The notes under the pieces were generated by a model. That model did no database searches. It was not told the origin of the DNA and was given only the letters and a program-made list of their open reading frames with translations. From Chalara sp. BL73 (lineage: Eukaryota > Ascomycota > Leotiomycetes > Helotiales), in the NCBI GenBank assembly GCA_918026815.1, contig CAKJVC010000021.1, positions 310,001-374,000 on the forward strand: 64,000 nt of DNA, written 5' to 3'. Below, piece after piece: positions 43,934 to 57,456 of the stretch (positions within the stretch are counted from its first letter, which is position 1; each line of letters begins with the position of its first letter). Both the position numbers and the translations under genes were made by a program.

Positions 43934-46900
43934 ATGGGACCAAAACGCAGAAGAGGAAAGGGGAAAGGAGAAAATTCAGATCAAGCCACTCGAAAGAATA
44001 GTAGCAAAAACCCAAGTGAATCCAGTTCCCCACTTCCTGGGAGCCCCAAAGACAAAGAAAACTTAGTTTCGACTTCAAGTCCTTCTAAAATATCTCAATC
44101 TCAAAAACGGGAGGAACAGGAGGAGGAAAACGAGAATCCAGGATCAGAATTACCACAAGAAGAAGCAGAGAATGTTGGAGATCCACTTGCTCCACAGCCA
44201 TTTAAACTTGGACAAAACGCCAGCTCATCCCAGTCCACTCAGCAATCTGTTAGGGGCAAAAAGGATCCTGAGAACCATCCCTCGAATATCCCTAACAAAA
44301 TCTCTTTAAAGCCGCCTCAGAGCTCAAAGAAAGAGTCAAAAACTCTCGAGAAATTAGATAAATCTCCTACACACGCAAGCCAAAGTAAGGCAGGCTCAAA
44401 GTTTCCTGTCCAAAAGCAGATTGCTTTCCACCCATCAGGTGGGAAATCAACGCTTGTGTCTCCTCCATCACAAGACCACTCATCTAAAGGCAAGCCTAAT
44501 TCCCTCAATATCATATCTCGCAAAACTATTCCTTCAATCAAAGAGCAAAGTGCCACTCCCATCGGAGAGAGGGAATCCCTATCTTCCTCCAAAACTGCTG
44601 AATCTGTGGACGCCAGCCTGTTAGCGCCTCAGAAGTCTCTAAGTGCGTCGATCTCAGCATTGGGGAAGACAATTGTCCCTCCAGAGAAAATGGCCTCACC
44701 TGGGGAAGTAGTAGAGATTGAGGATATGCGAGACCCTGCTACGATGACTTTCATAGAAATTGTTAGGTCTGATAACGAGCCGGTGCCTAAAACACCACCC
44801 GATGAAGGGGAGCCTGGAACGGAGGAATCTAAAGACAAAATTGAGGCGGATACATCCGAGTTCCTAGGTCAGGAGCCCGAAGCCAGAAGGGAGGAAGGAC
44901 CAGAATTTGGAGTGAAAGAGGAAGTGGATCGACTAGCCCAGAAACCACTGCCAGGGGAGACTCCATATACTGATTCTGGTGATGATGAGCAAAACAGAAA
45001 AAGCTCTGACAAAACCTCCGAGCTAAGGTCCAACGCGACCCAAACTCTAAATCTAGCTGAAGAGCTAGGGATATCTGTGGGTGAAGATGGGAATGAGAAG
45101 CGAGGGATGGAAGACGTGGAATTATGCTCTAATCCAACGAATTCCCCAGAACCTGGACCTCAACATCGTTTCACAGATTCTTACGACATCTATCGAGCTG
45201 ACACCTCACCTCCCCGTAGCCCAACACTGAGTCTTGAAAGGAGCTCACTACAAAGATTTGCCGATGCTACACGTCTTCCTGAGCGAGGCACAGATAGTGA
45301 CAATATTGGGCCTCTTCCAGACTTCTCCAACATCCCAGGTGGACTTAGCAGCTTGTCTCCGACGTTTGCACCGCCAGCTCTCACTGGTGGCCCCTCAGCC
45401 CATCGTCCCGTAGACCCTACCAATGCTGGCGGGATTCTAGAAGTCGACAATCCGAACTTGAATGCGCCATTTATTGGCTCGGAGGACGATTACATTAGAG
45501 AGAGGGAAGACATCATGACGCAGAGGGCAGCTGCTCTGGGAAACCCCGCTAGTGAGCAACGATTCAAGGATTCTGAGGATCTTATCGAACGACTGGAGAG
45601 GGAGATGTATCCTGAAAGGTTTCGCAGAGAGCGTGATGGAACAGAGAAGTCTGAAGAGGATAATTTACCCTTGAGCCTCGGGCAGCAATGGGAAGACTTC
45701 AAGAACGATCCAAAGCATAAAGCTTCTGCTTGTGTGGAGATGGCAAGTGCGTATATTGCTTCGCTGCACCATGATTCCATGCAAGTCACAACCCAGAATT
45801 TCAAGATTCAGCATGAGGTCACAAAACTGAAAAATAAGGTGGAGCAACTTGAGAATGGTCTTAATGGCCCAACGACGGAAGAGTTTGAGTCTAAATTTCA
45901 GGTTATACATGAACTAGAGCAAAATAACGAGAGGTTGCAGGCTCGAGTGTATCAGCTAAAACACAGCTCTGACTGGTATGAGAGAAAGTATAACGAGCAG
46001 AGGGATCAGCATAAGGCGGATTTTTCGGACCTGGAGAAAGAGTATATGAATAAAACCCAGGAACTACGGAAGAGAAGCGAAAATTTGACAATGATGTTCA
46101 TGGATGAGAGGAAGAAGGCTCAACGCCTTGCCAATGTTGAGAAGTACATGGAAAAGAACAAGACAGATCTCGCAAATGTGTTGATGACATTGAGGGAGAA
46201 AGAGAGGCAGCTGATGGCTCTGCAGTTGGCAAGCGAGACAAAATTGTCGGAAGAAGATGCTAGGTTGCAACTTGCTGATCAAGAGCAGACGGTCGCCGAT
46301 CTTGAAAAAGAAAACAGGGACATCAAGCGCGAGAACTCTATGCTCACCCAAGACCTGAAAAATATGATAGACAAGTATGAAGCAGAGAGCCGGCAGTTGA
46401 ATAATATACTGACGATTGACAATAGTCACGCCCCACAATCAAAGGAAGGCGATAGCTCTAAACTACCCTGTCCAAATAAGACAGACTTCGAGTCAGAAAG
46501 AAAGCAGCCCATAGAACAAGTACTGAACGAGCAGCTCGAAGTTCAGCTGCGCGATGTACAGGATCGCCTTAGAATTAGCCTAGAGGCCAACAGCAAGCTT
46601 ACAGCTGACAACAATTCTCTCAGAAATCAAACTCTTTGGGCGAGAAAATCCTTCGAGAAAGAAATCAGGCAGAGCGCTGACTCCAGCAATGCTTTGGATG
46701 AAAATATTAAGAAATTACAACGGGAGCTCAAGGATGCCAATAAGAAGCTTAGAGAGTCGAATAATGAGGTGCTTCGAGTAAAACCATATGTAGAACAAGT
46801 CAAAACGCTTAAAAAGATAGTTAAAAATTTGACTAAGGGAGGCAAAGCAGGTCGTGATGCTGCGGCCCAAGAAACAATTGCAAACCTGGAAACACATATC

Positions 46901-49208
46901 GCTTGGGTCGAGGGCGAAGTTGTTAAAGCGAATGAAGAGCGAGACCGTACATTAGACAAATGTAAATCAGATGAGAAAGAAATCAAAGACTTGAAACTGC
47001 AAATTACGGAATTCGAGGCCCGCCTCAATAACCTCGCGCGCCTGGGTGGCGTTGTCAGCTCATCGACCTCAGGAGGAAGCAGAGATCCAAATCCAAACCA
47101 ATGTGCAGCTGAGAAACGAAAGATTAAAGAGCAAGAGGAGCAGATTGATATCCTCGCACGGGATAACCATAATCTCCAGAAGAAGCTTGACGCAGCAGGC
47201 AGGGGTGAAGTGCTTCCAGAAGAGCTCCAGCGAGAAGTCAATGCGGCCAATCCCGAAGGCAAACCAATTGCGCAACTTTTTGTTGAAAAAACGCGACAGT
47301 ATGAACAACTTGAAAACTTCTTGAAAGAACGCGGTAGACTGCCTCAAGCATCTACGCAGACGATACTGCAAAATCCAAAAATTCAACCTTCGGCAGCTAC
47401 GGGGACGTCGACAGGAACTGCTGCGAGACCTTTGAATCAAAGAACAACAAAGATGCAGTCGATATCGGGACAATCCGAGCGTGGTTCTGGCTTTATGTCC
47501 GTAAAACCTCCACTAATGTGGGGAGACAGATCCAAAAGAGATGAGGGACAGGAGTCAGAAAAGGGAAATTCGCATTCTATAGCCAACGTAGTGAAGTGGC
47601 GTGATGTGTGTGGATCTCAGGATTCTAAAACCATCTCGAGCCAGGTCGTGGACTTGCGAATCTATCGCATTCAAGTCGCCTTAAGACATATGATCTCCGA
47701 GCGTGCAATCTATGGAGTTCGACCTGCTGATTGCGAGGATATATATGATATGGTTCACGAAGGAGCTGCCATGGCGAAGACACTTTTGTATGCAGAAGGA
47801 TATGCCTGGATGCAATTTCTTTACGGAATGACTCTTTGGTATATGGGCTCGGCTGCGGATGCTCTCAAACACTTTTTAGCTATCGACGTTAAAGCCTGGC
47901 CAGAAGAGGAGAGGATAGTTCGAGGATGGATAGAGAAGGCAAAGAAGCAGCCTTTGGGGAAAAGGCAAGCTGACTATGGCTGGACAAATCCGTTTGATGA
48001 AGTTACGGAAAGAGGGAAATCCGAGCGGAGAGAAAGATTGAGAAAATCGAATGATGGAAAGAAATTCGAAAAGCCTAGGCGTTCTTTTAATGAGATGAGG
48101 CATGAGAAGAAAGACGACGATTCTGAAGATGACAATGATCCTGGGTCGGAATCCCGCATAGGTAGAAAACGACAGCCGAAGGTTTCCTGCCAACATAATA
48201 AACCTTCTGGTTTAGTCTCAGGTTCCCAGACTGATAACCAAGGTAAGTCCATCAATTTGTAGACTGGTCATATAAGAACATAATGCTCTAGACCGCCTTC
48301 CTTGAAATTACCCACTGAAAGCTAACACTCTTATGATAGGCCCCAGATTCACAGGTGCTCAACAGGTCTTTAGAATAAGTCACTGGGACCCCACAAGCCT
48401 CCATAATCAAGTTCAGGAGCTTTTTAGAAGGTGGAAGCCCTATAGAAAGGAGATTGCTGTAAAAAATGACGAAATAGACACAGAAGCCATGCAGTCGATC
48501 CTCGATCGTGCTTCAGCAGCCTTAGCCGGCGAACTGGAATTTGAGGTAAACCTAATGAAGAAAATTGAAAGTATCTTACATAATATGGCTGTGGCCACAT
48601 CGAAGAATAACCCGGCCTCACAATGGAGCAGATCAAAAAAGGAAGTAGGAGAGAATTCTGAAGATGATGTGGATGGAGCTTTCTATGAAGATATCCTAGG
48701 GCAGAATATTCTAGACGAACATTCTCGCCGAGTCATGCGACGCGCCAATGCTATTCTTGCTGGTGAGGTACCTGGTGAAGAGGCTGTCATGAAGATGGTT
48801 GCAAAGCTTCTGAAGCGTAATACAACCGAAGGCGCTCCTCTCCTTGGGAGGAAACCTACAGAAAAGGAGGTAGCTAGAGCGAAATCTATGGCGAAAGCTC
48901 TGGCCCAAGGCCCATCGGATGCAACGCCAGAAGGATTATTGGAGTGGCATGATAAATGTATTGGTAGAACAAGAGTGCCGCCACTGAAATCGAAGGACCT
49001 ACGAAACTTCTATCGAGAATGGTGTAACAAGTATGGAAAGCAGAGCCAGATTTCAGAAGAGGAAGATCGACAGGAATCTTCGGATGATGGTCGCAGTGGT
49101 CTGCCCCCAGATGTGGAAATCATGCAATGCGTTCCTCCTGAGTCACGCACACCTGATATTTCTGAAAGTGAACCTGAGGAAGACACTATACAGGAACCTC
49201 AACTCTAG
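43934..49208 (+). CDS. Very large coiled-coil protein, 1725 residues, function unknown
   Basis: Two exons (43934-48242, 48340-49208) join in phase. Residues 1 to about 560 are disordered and rich in Ser, Pro, Glu and Lys, with a PKRRRGKGKG basic start that could be a nuclear signal. About 610-1135 is a long heptad-type coiled coil (KLKNKVEQLENGL, DLEKENRDIKRENSMLTQDL). A helical segment at about 1230-1345 resembles TPR packing (AMAKTLLYAEGYAWMQFLYG). After a charged, Lys-rich stretch, the second exon carries two similar helical units beginning DEIDTEAMQSILDRASAAL and NILDEHSRRVMRRANAIL, each followed by GELEFEVNLMKKI or GEVPGEEAVMKMV, an internal repeat. No enzyme domain is recognised. It could be a structural or scaffold protein of cytoskeleton or nucleus. 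Family unknown to me. Confidence 0.85.
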
Positions 49209-49490
49209 CTCCGCGTTAGCAGCTTCAGAACACATGATAGGTGATGGCATTTAATGACCAAATATTTGCTAAGGAGAGTGGCACATGGTGAGATCACGGA
49301 AGCAACGAAGATTTGAGTACTACTAAATGGTAGAAACAATATTTGAGTGGGCAGTCAACAATATTAGTATCAAGCCACGCTTGTGGAGGAAGTCTTACGT
49401 CTTGTGTATCAGGCTGAATTAGAAAATTGATTATAGTTCGAGTAGTTCTACTTAATGCACTAGCCAAATTTATTCTTATTAATGTGGCTG
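49209..49490. other. Short intergenic between convergent genes
   Basis: Separates the 3' ends of the coiled-coil gene and the TMEM19-like gene. AT-rich, likely polyadenylation signals for both. Confidence 0.5.
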
Positions 49491-50682
49491 CTAGACTTGC
49501 AATATGCTACCGAGAGGAGTGTTCCAGTACCAACTTGCAACACCCATGGCCCCTAAGCTCATAGTCAGGGCCATGAGAAAGTTGACTTCATTGTTGTCCA
49601 GCAAAGATAGACCACTCTCTACTATCCTGCTTGGATGCTCGTTGCCAAGGCTAGATGTTTGAGGGTTTTTGTTACCTCCTGTCATTCTGCCAAGCTTTTT
49701 GTCAAATCGATTTACAACGGCTTGATCACTTGTGGGATGGATTTCAACGGAATTTTCCCCTTCACCACTGAGGAGTGCCGCTTTCACTTCTGCTCCCTTC
49801 CGAAGACGTATACTGCTTTGGCCCGGTTTAGAGACAAGGACCTTCTTCCCTCCATCTCCTTCCACGATTCGGCCACTTCTTGTATCAACCACGCTTTGTT
49901 GCAGCCATCCTCCCAAGAAACTATCAAGCAGACTACCCAGTCCTCCCCAAATCACCATTGCCCAAGAAAATATTGATGGCTCTTTAGATCCCCAAGGAGT
50001 TACATCTGGAAGTTCCGTGCCATCTTTGGGGAATGAGAGTGCCATTGTGGTAAAGACGATAATGAAGGATCCCAGAAGTCCGGCTACTAGGCCTTCCCAC
50101 GTAACACCCCCATTTGTTCCTGGGGGGACTTTCCGTAAGCTCCATGACGTGATAAGTCGAGGACGGCTTTCCGCTAATATGCCCAGCTCGGAACTAAACG
50201 TATCCGCTGCCACCGCGGCATAGTTGGCCACTATGCCGACGAACAGTAAATCTTTTCCCCATGGATATGTCCCCTGCGCGCCGTTAACAACGCCACTCTG
50301 TTGGCGTCTATGAATTTGGTATGCATGGAGTAAGCTAAGGACTGACGCAACGGCAGAGTTTGCAAATACTATGTTTATTAGCATAGCACCTTTCACATAG
50401 CGAAGAGAGCTTACCTTGAACATGCGTCCTTGCACCTTCACCTCCAGAGTTCCCCGATGATGATATCGTAAGCCTGGCCTTAACATCCTTCTTGATCTTC
50501 GTAACCGTCGTTCCCGCCAAAAAGAAAACAATCAAGAGTGTGAACGGCACGCTGGACGGATGAGCAGCATGCGCAGCCGCTGTCAGCGTAGCTGCTACAA
50601 TTCCCGCTGGCGTCAGAGACTTGTGCGACAAAGCTCTATAGATCATTGCCAGGGTGACTGGCACCGCGATGATCGCTTTCAT
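49491..50682 (-). CDS. TMEM19/DUF92-family integral membrane protein (VTE6-like)
   Basis: Two exons (50682-50415, 50368-49491) give 381 residues. It begins with a hydrophobic helix (IIAVPVTLAMIYRALSHKSLTPAGI). Conserved family features are the SLTPAGIVAA start, FFLAGTTVTKIKKDVKA, VQVFANSAVASVLSLL across the splice junction, the NYAAVAADTFSSELGIL motif, PPGTNGGVTWEGLVAGLLGS, and GGLGSLLDSFLGGWLQQSV. About six to seven membrane helices are expected. In plants and cyanobacteria, VTE6 of this family phosphorylates phytyl phosphate; the fungal role is not established, though a CTP-dependent polyprenyl or lipid phosphate kinase activity is possible. A hydrophilic insert of about 90 residues (RSGRIVEGDGGKK...) precedes the last helix. 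Confidence 0.92.
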
Positions 50683-50986
50683 CTTCGCGTTCTAGAGCTT
50701 GCCGCAGCCCTAGGTTGCAATGTTGGACTTCTCAAACGAGGATAATATAAGGACGGAAGAGAAGCGAAGTGAACAGAAACCGCCGTTTATCATCCTAATT
50801 TTTGAGATGTGAGCTCACTGTCAGCACCAGAAAGAAGCTTTGACCTTTTGGTCTTGGCAAAATTAACCCCACCTCCTGTTGCCCGCAATCACGACATTCT
50901 TGACTGTTCACAACCACCTCGAGCGAACTGTTACATTTTTATACACCCAAGAACGCCTTTCACGGAGATATAATAAACATACCACA

Positions 50987-51561
50987 ATGGCAGGCAAATT
51001 CGAGCCAAAGACACAGGTCCAACTGAATCCCCCTAAGGACGATCCAATCCCCCTCTCAGTTCTCGAGGCTGCGAACGGTATCCCTCCATGATGCAAGATC
51101 CCCTTTCATGCGCCATCTGACATACTTCTAGGTGTTGGAGATGCAAAATGCTATGTTGCGATCAAGGGAAAAGTGTTTGATGTCACAGGAAACAAGGCAT
51201 ACCAGCCCGGTGGCTCATATAGCGGTTCGTGCTTTCATCTTTGCAGAAATAACCTATGTCCCCCAAATGCTCCTTTCATTTATTGATGGCCAGATACGTG
51301 GAAGGTAATCGCTATTCTCGTGTAGAGGAGTCATATCTTTTCAAACTTGCTCTTCAATTCAAAGACTAATACGCCGGCTTAGTCTTCGCTGGCCACGACG
51401 CTTCCTATGCCCTCGGTAAAACCTCCACAAAAGCCGATGATGTGAAAGCAGACTGGTCCTCCCTCTCTGAAAGCGAGAAAAAGGTGCTTGATGACTGGGA
51501 GACATTCTTTACGAAGCGCTACAACATCATTGGCAAGGTTGAAGGGGCTACGAACTTTTGA
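50987..51561 (+). CDS. DAP1: Dap1/MAPR-type cytochrome b5-fold haem-binding protein
   Basis: Three exons (50987-51077, 51132-51224, 51383-51561) give 120 residues. The cytochrome-b5-like fold is shown by YVAIKGKVFDVTGNKAYQPG, GGSYSVFAGHDASYALGKTS and LDDWETFFTKRYNIIGKV, the membrane-associated progesterone receptor (MAPR) pattern, in which haem is bound through Tyr rather than bis-His. There is no N-terminal membrane helix, so it is the soluble fungal form. Dap1 of yeast binds haem and supports P450 enzymes such as Erg11 in sterol synthesis. The third exon begins after a longer intron (158 nt), which contains no useful micro-exon that keeps frame. It is transcribed divergently from the TMEM19-like gene (304-bp gap). 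Confidence 0.92.
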
Positions 51562-52662
51562 TGTTTCCACAACCTCCCAAACTATAAGGTCTGGAGCAAG
51601 GAATACTGAAACCCAGATGGATACGGATAAATGCATATAAATGTTATGTGGTGCAATAGGGGCAATGCGGAATAGGAAGAAATGAAGAGTAAGGAAAGCA
51701 GGCGTTCAGGACCAATGTAAGCAAGCATAAGGAATATCATCAAGTCTGCATTTACCGAGTTTGGACGCTCCAGATCCTCAACGAGAAATTCAAATGCTTT
51801 ATTTGGTGAACATTAAAATACACTAGGCAAAATCAAACATTCACGCACCCGCGCAGCCAAAAATTTCATGAAGGTCAGGCATATTGCGAGATCTTATGGG
51901 CACTTCTTTGTCTTTTCTTTGTGACCGTTCGCAAGGCCTAAGTATCCCTCACAGCACTCATCCCTCACTTATATTAGCTTCCTAAGCAACAAAATAGGCC
52001 ATATCCTGTAGCCAGCGACAGTCTCCTTTGAATTGATGGCAAATTTTTCATGTGAAGCAAATATAGGAAGCAAAGACGAATTTCTTTTAAGGCCATATTA
52101 ATCGACGATATCGGCAACCTGTGGGGGTTCTTATATGAATTGTATACCCCGGTGCTAACAATCGCTACATCACTGTCAATGCTGTGCATCTCTTATTTCG
52201 TCCTAACAACTAGAGTCCTAATAACCGGAAATTCACTAGGAAAGCCGAAAGCACGTCGCAATCGGGCTAGAAAAATTTAACACTTAGAGCCTGGGCAGGA
52301 TGGCCCTAATATGCCCAGTATAGCCTGCAAGTACCAATGCTCGGAAATAAATATAAGACACAGTGCTCGCTCCAGAAGCCTCACCATATGGCACTGATAT
52401 CAAGCGCAAATAAACTGGCATAAATTGCATTAATGATACCTCTAGAATTCAGGAAGTTATACTATTTGATAGATTGGAATCTTTCAAATGCTAAAAGCTG
52501 TGAAGCCAACTCTTCTCAACTCACTAAGTCGGTGCCACGGATTTATGCAGGACTCAACTTGACCAGGAATGAGTTTGCATCTGCAAACCCTTGGACTTCC
52601 TTCTTACTTCTGGCCAATGCATCGTCATTGTTTGCAGCTTCGCGATCCTTTGAAATTTAGTC
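51562..52662. other. Intergenic
   Basis: 3' region of the Dap1-like gene and then sequence without support for a gene; open frames at 51974-52189 and 52433-52660 are short and lack motifs. Confidence 0.5.
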
Positions 52663-53262
52663 TCATTCTGCATATCTTCTCAATCGCCTTACCTCTAAGC
52701 TTCTCCACCCAATAGCTCCCACAAATACCTTCTCTGGCAGATTCAAACTCAAGCCATGCAGAGACTCAATATCATGCTTCTCATTTATGGCATCCGTGAA
52801 CCGCTTCCATGCCCCTCCTACTTCAACCTCAAGCTTGTCATTCGGGACTTTGGTTCGAAATACCTCTGTGAAGCCTTGGGAGGAGAGATGGAGTCCTTCT
52901 GCGGGACTTTTATATAACTGAATCTCAGGCGGGGCTAAAGCATGCGGCTTCAGAGTCCCACGTAGGGCACTAAATGTGTCCGAAGTCACAAAACTTTGAA
53001 ATGCGGACATGTTTGTCCAGTCTACCCAACGTCAAGCTCAAGTTTTTCGAGGTTAGGAGGGTGATGTACTCAAACCTAGCACAAGCTTCAGTTCATGTTC
53101 GACATTAACGTCATTTTCACTGATCATATAGCCATAGCGGACGTGCGATGCGCCTGGGGCGCTGACAATGGTTTTACACAATGCTGGCCATTGCGCCCGA
53201 AAGGCTATCTGGCTTGCTGCGTCACTTTTGAGGCTAGGGGTGAGAAGTTCAAGGATTGACAT
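52663..53262 (-). CDS. Dimeric alpha/beta-barrel (ABM-like) domain protein
   Basis: Two exons (53262-53076, 53021-52663) give 181 residues. The pattern MSILELLTPSLKSD..., KTIVSAPGASHVRYGYMI, LDWTNMSAFQSFVTSDTFSAL resembles the repeated ferredoxin-like barrels of the antibiotic-biosynthesis-monooxygenase and stress-responsive families. A second half-barrel ends in VFVGAIGWRSLEVRR. Junction placement is supported because only acceptor GGGTAG brings VLDWTNMSAF into frame. An in-frame Met nine codons upstream (53289) is an alternative start. Proteins of this type in fungi are mostly uncharacterised small cytosolic dimers; no catalytic residue can be assigned. Confidence 0.72.
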
Positions 53263-56200
53263 TTTGGAGATGTGTTTAATGTACTGCATGGAATGGCGGT
53301 CGGGTCTTTAATCAAAATGTAGGCCACTATAGTAAAGTAGCTGATAATAGCCTTATATAGCCATCGTCCTATTTCTGCTGAGAAATCCTCTTCCACAACT
53401 CTATTCGCTTTATATATATAGGATTGTGAGCCGTGAATTTACAGCGCAGCTAGATCGGCTGTGGAATTTCCCCCGAAGCCGGTTGAGGGGATCCACTTAA
53501 GCAAGGCGGAACTCCGTCAACTAAGCAAAAAGTTCGTCCTAAGCCAAATGTTACGCTTCGGCCCGAACCATGAGTCAGCGTTGCCTGCGCCGAAAAAAAG
53601 CGGCCGGGTACAGGGATAGCACATCAAGTTGCTACTTTTTTGCTACATGGTCTCATTTCTCACCATTAAGCTTTCGTTGCTTTGTGCCAGTATACTCAAT
53701 GCTTACTTGTGTGTGCAAGTCAAATAAAAGAAGGGTCATTTGATGGCTTTTGACCGCTTTCGATTTATTTATTAAAACTTCTCACACAATGTACCAAGAA
53801 TATCCTCAGGAGAAATGAGAGAGTTTTCGGCAACTTAATTTCGGTAGGATCTGACTTTGCGCCAGTAGCTTATTCTCCACACAGTGTAATCTCTGGCATC
53901 GCCCCTACCACTCCCTTCTAAAGGTAGCTGCCATACTCTTAAGGTATGTTTGAAGGCGGGGTGGCCTCTTGTGGAGCTGTGAGGCCTTCATTACCAGCTA
54001 AAAGACAACAGTCAAAATACTGAGAAGCCACACTTGCCCCTGCCTCTAGACTAAGGGCGAAGTTATCTATTAGTCGAAGAAGGCAAAGCTGCCCTCCTCA
54101 GACTGACGCGCAATTGACCTCAGATTCTATCCTTATCCTTATCGTTTCATTTACCCTTTTTGAGAGGAAAGTTGGCGAACATGAGGTAAAACCGAGCTTC
54201 ATGGAACTGCGAGTACGTGATTTCAACTTTTCTCTAGCAGCCTTATTAGTGCTTTGAAATCGAGGGCATAGCCATTGACAATCCAAGCTTGTCGTTTTAA
54301 ACGCTGTGGCTACTGCCACCATTCCCATAAGTTCCAGGAAAGCAGCCTCTGCATTTTCAATTTATCATGGCTCTGGCCTCTGCCGATTGGTCAACGATCT
54401 AATTGCTGGTATTGCGCTGGGATCATAGGACATAATCCGTTGCTAGTAAGAAATGCTCAGCTGTGCTTACAAATGACCTAGAAAGAGCCCATTGGCATGG
54501 GCTTATTGTGGGCACTCAACTTATTAAAGATTTTGAGAATCTGCAATCATGACTGCATTATGACAGGGGCTTGGCAACGTCAGCACAGCTACCATTACTC
54601 AAATAATCATCGGTTACATGCAGGATAAAATTCAGCTTGCACACGTCAAGCATTCGTCCGAGGCAGCGTATTTTTTATGCTATGACATTGTCCTCCGGAT
54701 ATAATAGGAGAAGGTTATTCTTAACCCTTAAGCGAGTGTAGTAAATACAACGTGCCGTTATTGCCTTCTCAAAGTTCAAAATTGCCCTCTGGTTTGAGAT
54801 ACACGTGGAGAGAGAGCAGGATTTCTGCGGCACAAAGTTTCAGGCATACATGGATCGGAGGTTACAATCTGTTGCATGATAGAGAAGGATTTAGCTACCA
54901 GTTGCCTTTGACAAGCCGCCTCTTAGTACGGCTTTTATTCATCATCAGCACATCCTAACAGCGCTATTTCAATACTAGAGTTTCAGGCGAACCTACAGGA
55001 ATCTAGACAGTGTGTTTTTTTTACCTTAAATTTAAGTTTCCGAGAAATCCCACTTGGACGCTGAACCCCCACAACCTTACTTAATCCCCACTTTTGTGCC
55101 TCGTGTTCGCTAGAAGACGAGAAACAGTTTGGTGAGTGACATACAGTCAAACTTCAATATTTCGGGAACTCATTATACCGAGAACCTTCACATATCTAGA
55201 TACTGGCGTAGATCCCAAGCTTCCGATATATCGAAGTTTGGTTGTAGCTACACTATGCCAATGACTGATTGCTCAAGATAAGCTAACGAACAAATTACTA
55301 GAGCAAAATATGAATTTCACCGTGCCTCGTTTGGTATGGAGCTCCCGAGTCTTCAGATTAATTACAATGTACCGATCACCAGATCCAATGGCTCGAATCT
55401 AGTTATCTTCAAAGCTAATATCTAAATCTCTAAACTTATGAGTCGATTAAACACCTGTTTTAATTCAAAGTGGCATTCGGCTTTTTGAACATTCCGCCGC
55501 TTGTTGGCATTCCTAATCTACAAGCTGAGCTGTCACCTGTCGGATGCAGCCTTGAAGTGCCTTGTCTCGCCAAGGCCTTAGTGTGGTGGAATTCCGCCGC
55601 ACCACTATGGAACTGTGATATGTGCTGCATGCATGCTCCTGCAGTACCCATCGTTTATTGGATAAAATGATATGCGAGTGGATAAAATACCTGACTTTGT
55701 GTTTTGGTAGAGATGAACAACCCATGACGTCGTATTTCAGGGTCAATGTCCTGCTTTCAATTACCGAGTGGCTACCGAGGTATCATTGGCATTCAAATTC
55801 GCAAGGCCAAGACCAGAATATAGCAATTGTGGAATGGTATTGTGAGACATGTCGAAGGAAACCTTCAGAATCCAATGTCTCAAGTTGGGACGGTTGCGAG
55901 CAAGCTGTAGAACAACTATTATGAATTCCTTTAATTGACGTAGAAGGGCCATGGACTGTGCAAAGGAGGTAAACTTTAGCTGAGATGTCACACAGATATG
56001 AGCGTGCTACATCCGGCATTCTTCGTAATCTTTCAGATATCTAGGATCTGGAGGGGTGAAATAGCTTTGTGCAGATTTCAACTGCGACCAAATTCTCTGT
56101 TTCAATGGTAGGTTAATTTGGTTCAAAATGCTACGTGTATTACACTTCTGTAACGGCCCAAATGATTGCATTTCAGCAAAACAGGAGCACAAACGCCCCA

Positions 56201-57456
56201 CAATAAAATATTATGGCTTGCGCAGAGAATGAAGGTTTAGCCGAAAAGCGTGCTTACCAGGAACTTAATAAGCCAATTGTGCTCCAAGGTGCGGCTCAGC
56301 CATCGGAATTTACGTCTATCCAGTTCTAGTCAGCTTTTTTATTATCCGTCATATTGATCAGCAAATATTTCAGCGAGAAGATCTCATGGCAATTGTGACC
56401 CAAGAAAGCCTCCAATATACCCTCAACAAGTCTACAAACCGGAATCACCGATGCACATCGTTGGATGGTATCTCATCCCAGGCAAGAGAAGCCATCCTTG
56501 TTCATGTGGCTGGCGGGTGGCCTCCATCCTGCAGCAAATCCCGCATTCAGTCCCGTACTTTAAGTAGCAAGGCCCCCGGCTGCTCCCGTTAGCCCCGTGG
56601 CTCTTATTTAAGCTTAATCTTAATTGGCGCAATGCGATGGATAAAACGGACATGGAACACCTCCACGCTCAATTTGTGACCACTTACCTGCCTTATCTAG
56701 CGATCAAGCTATTTTCGCACTTCACATTTCGCCTTATACAACCTTGCAAGTTAATAGTATCCTTGCGGTCAGTTACGTGCTTCAATAGTTAAACCCCACT
56801 ACTGGATCATATTTGATTCCGGATTCCGATTAGTTTGTAAAAGCGGAGCAGCGGTTTTGTAACACAGCTCTGTATCTCATCCGTTGCATTCTTTAGTTTT
56901 ATATTACGCATCGGACCATTATTCAGATTAGTTACATAAAAGAACTTGCACTTCCCGTATTCTCCTTCAGTGATTGAAGAGCATTTTCCGTTTCTCTTTG
57001 ATATATCCACCCAGTCGCCTTGAAACGCACTACTGAAATGCTTATTGAAGTACAATAGCGGCACAGCTAGCAAAGAGTCTCGGTATAACTCCGAGCTGAC
57101 CATCGCTACTGCATGGCTTGCGCGTAGCTCAAGACGGCTTGCTCCTTATCTCAGAGAAGGGGTATCTTACCGTTACAGGGACCTCTTGTCCATTACCAAA
57201 TTCATTAGTTCTACGAAACCCACCAGTGGTTCTGAATACGCCTATTTGCGCTGTCAAAGGCGGCTTATTGCCCATACGCAATGGAGAAATTTCTAGACCC
57301 TGTTTACAATTCAGGATGGCAAACATGCCTAGGCATGTCCTTGGCCGCACTATGCCTGCTTGAAACGCCGAGCGGATTATTTTAAAAGGGTGCCTTCGTA
57401 TGATCTCCCATGACGAATTTCTCTCTAAATCATCTTTATCAGCAAAATTAATTGCA
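53263..57456. other. Gene-poor region
   Basis: About 4.2 kb with no gene that I can support. Frames such as 55470-55670, 55622-55924 and 57129-57509(-) overlap on opposite strands and lack motifs. It contains the small pogo-like MITE at 55144-55244. Composition is AT-rich with many stops in all frames. Confidence 0.5.
55144..55244. mobile_element. 101-bp pogo/Tc1-like MITE with TA target duplication
   Basis: The termini are inverted repeats: left CAGTCAAACTTCAATAT and right, reverse-complemented, CAACCAAACTTCGATAT, paired at most positions. TA flanks both sides (55142-55143 and 55245-55246). CAGTCAAAC-like ends and TA duplications are typical of pogo/Fot-type DNA transposons. It is far too short to code for a transposase. 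Confidence 0.65.

Noticed and set aside
46627..47262. 211-codon minus-strand frame
   Set aside because: Antisense of the heptad repeats of the coiled-coil gene; Ser/Leu-rich composition is a by-product.
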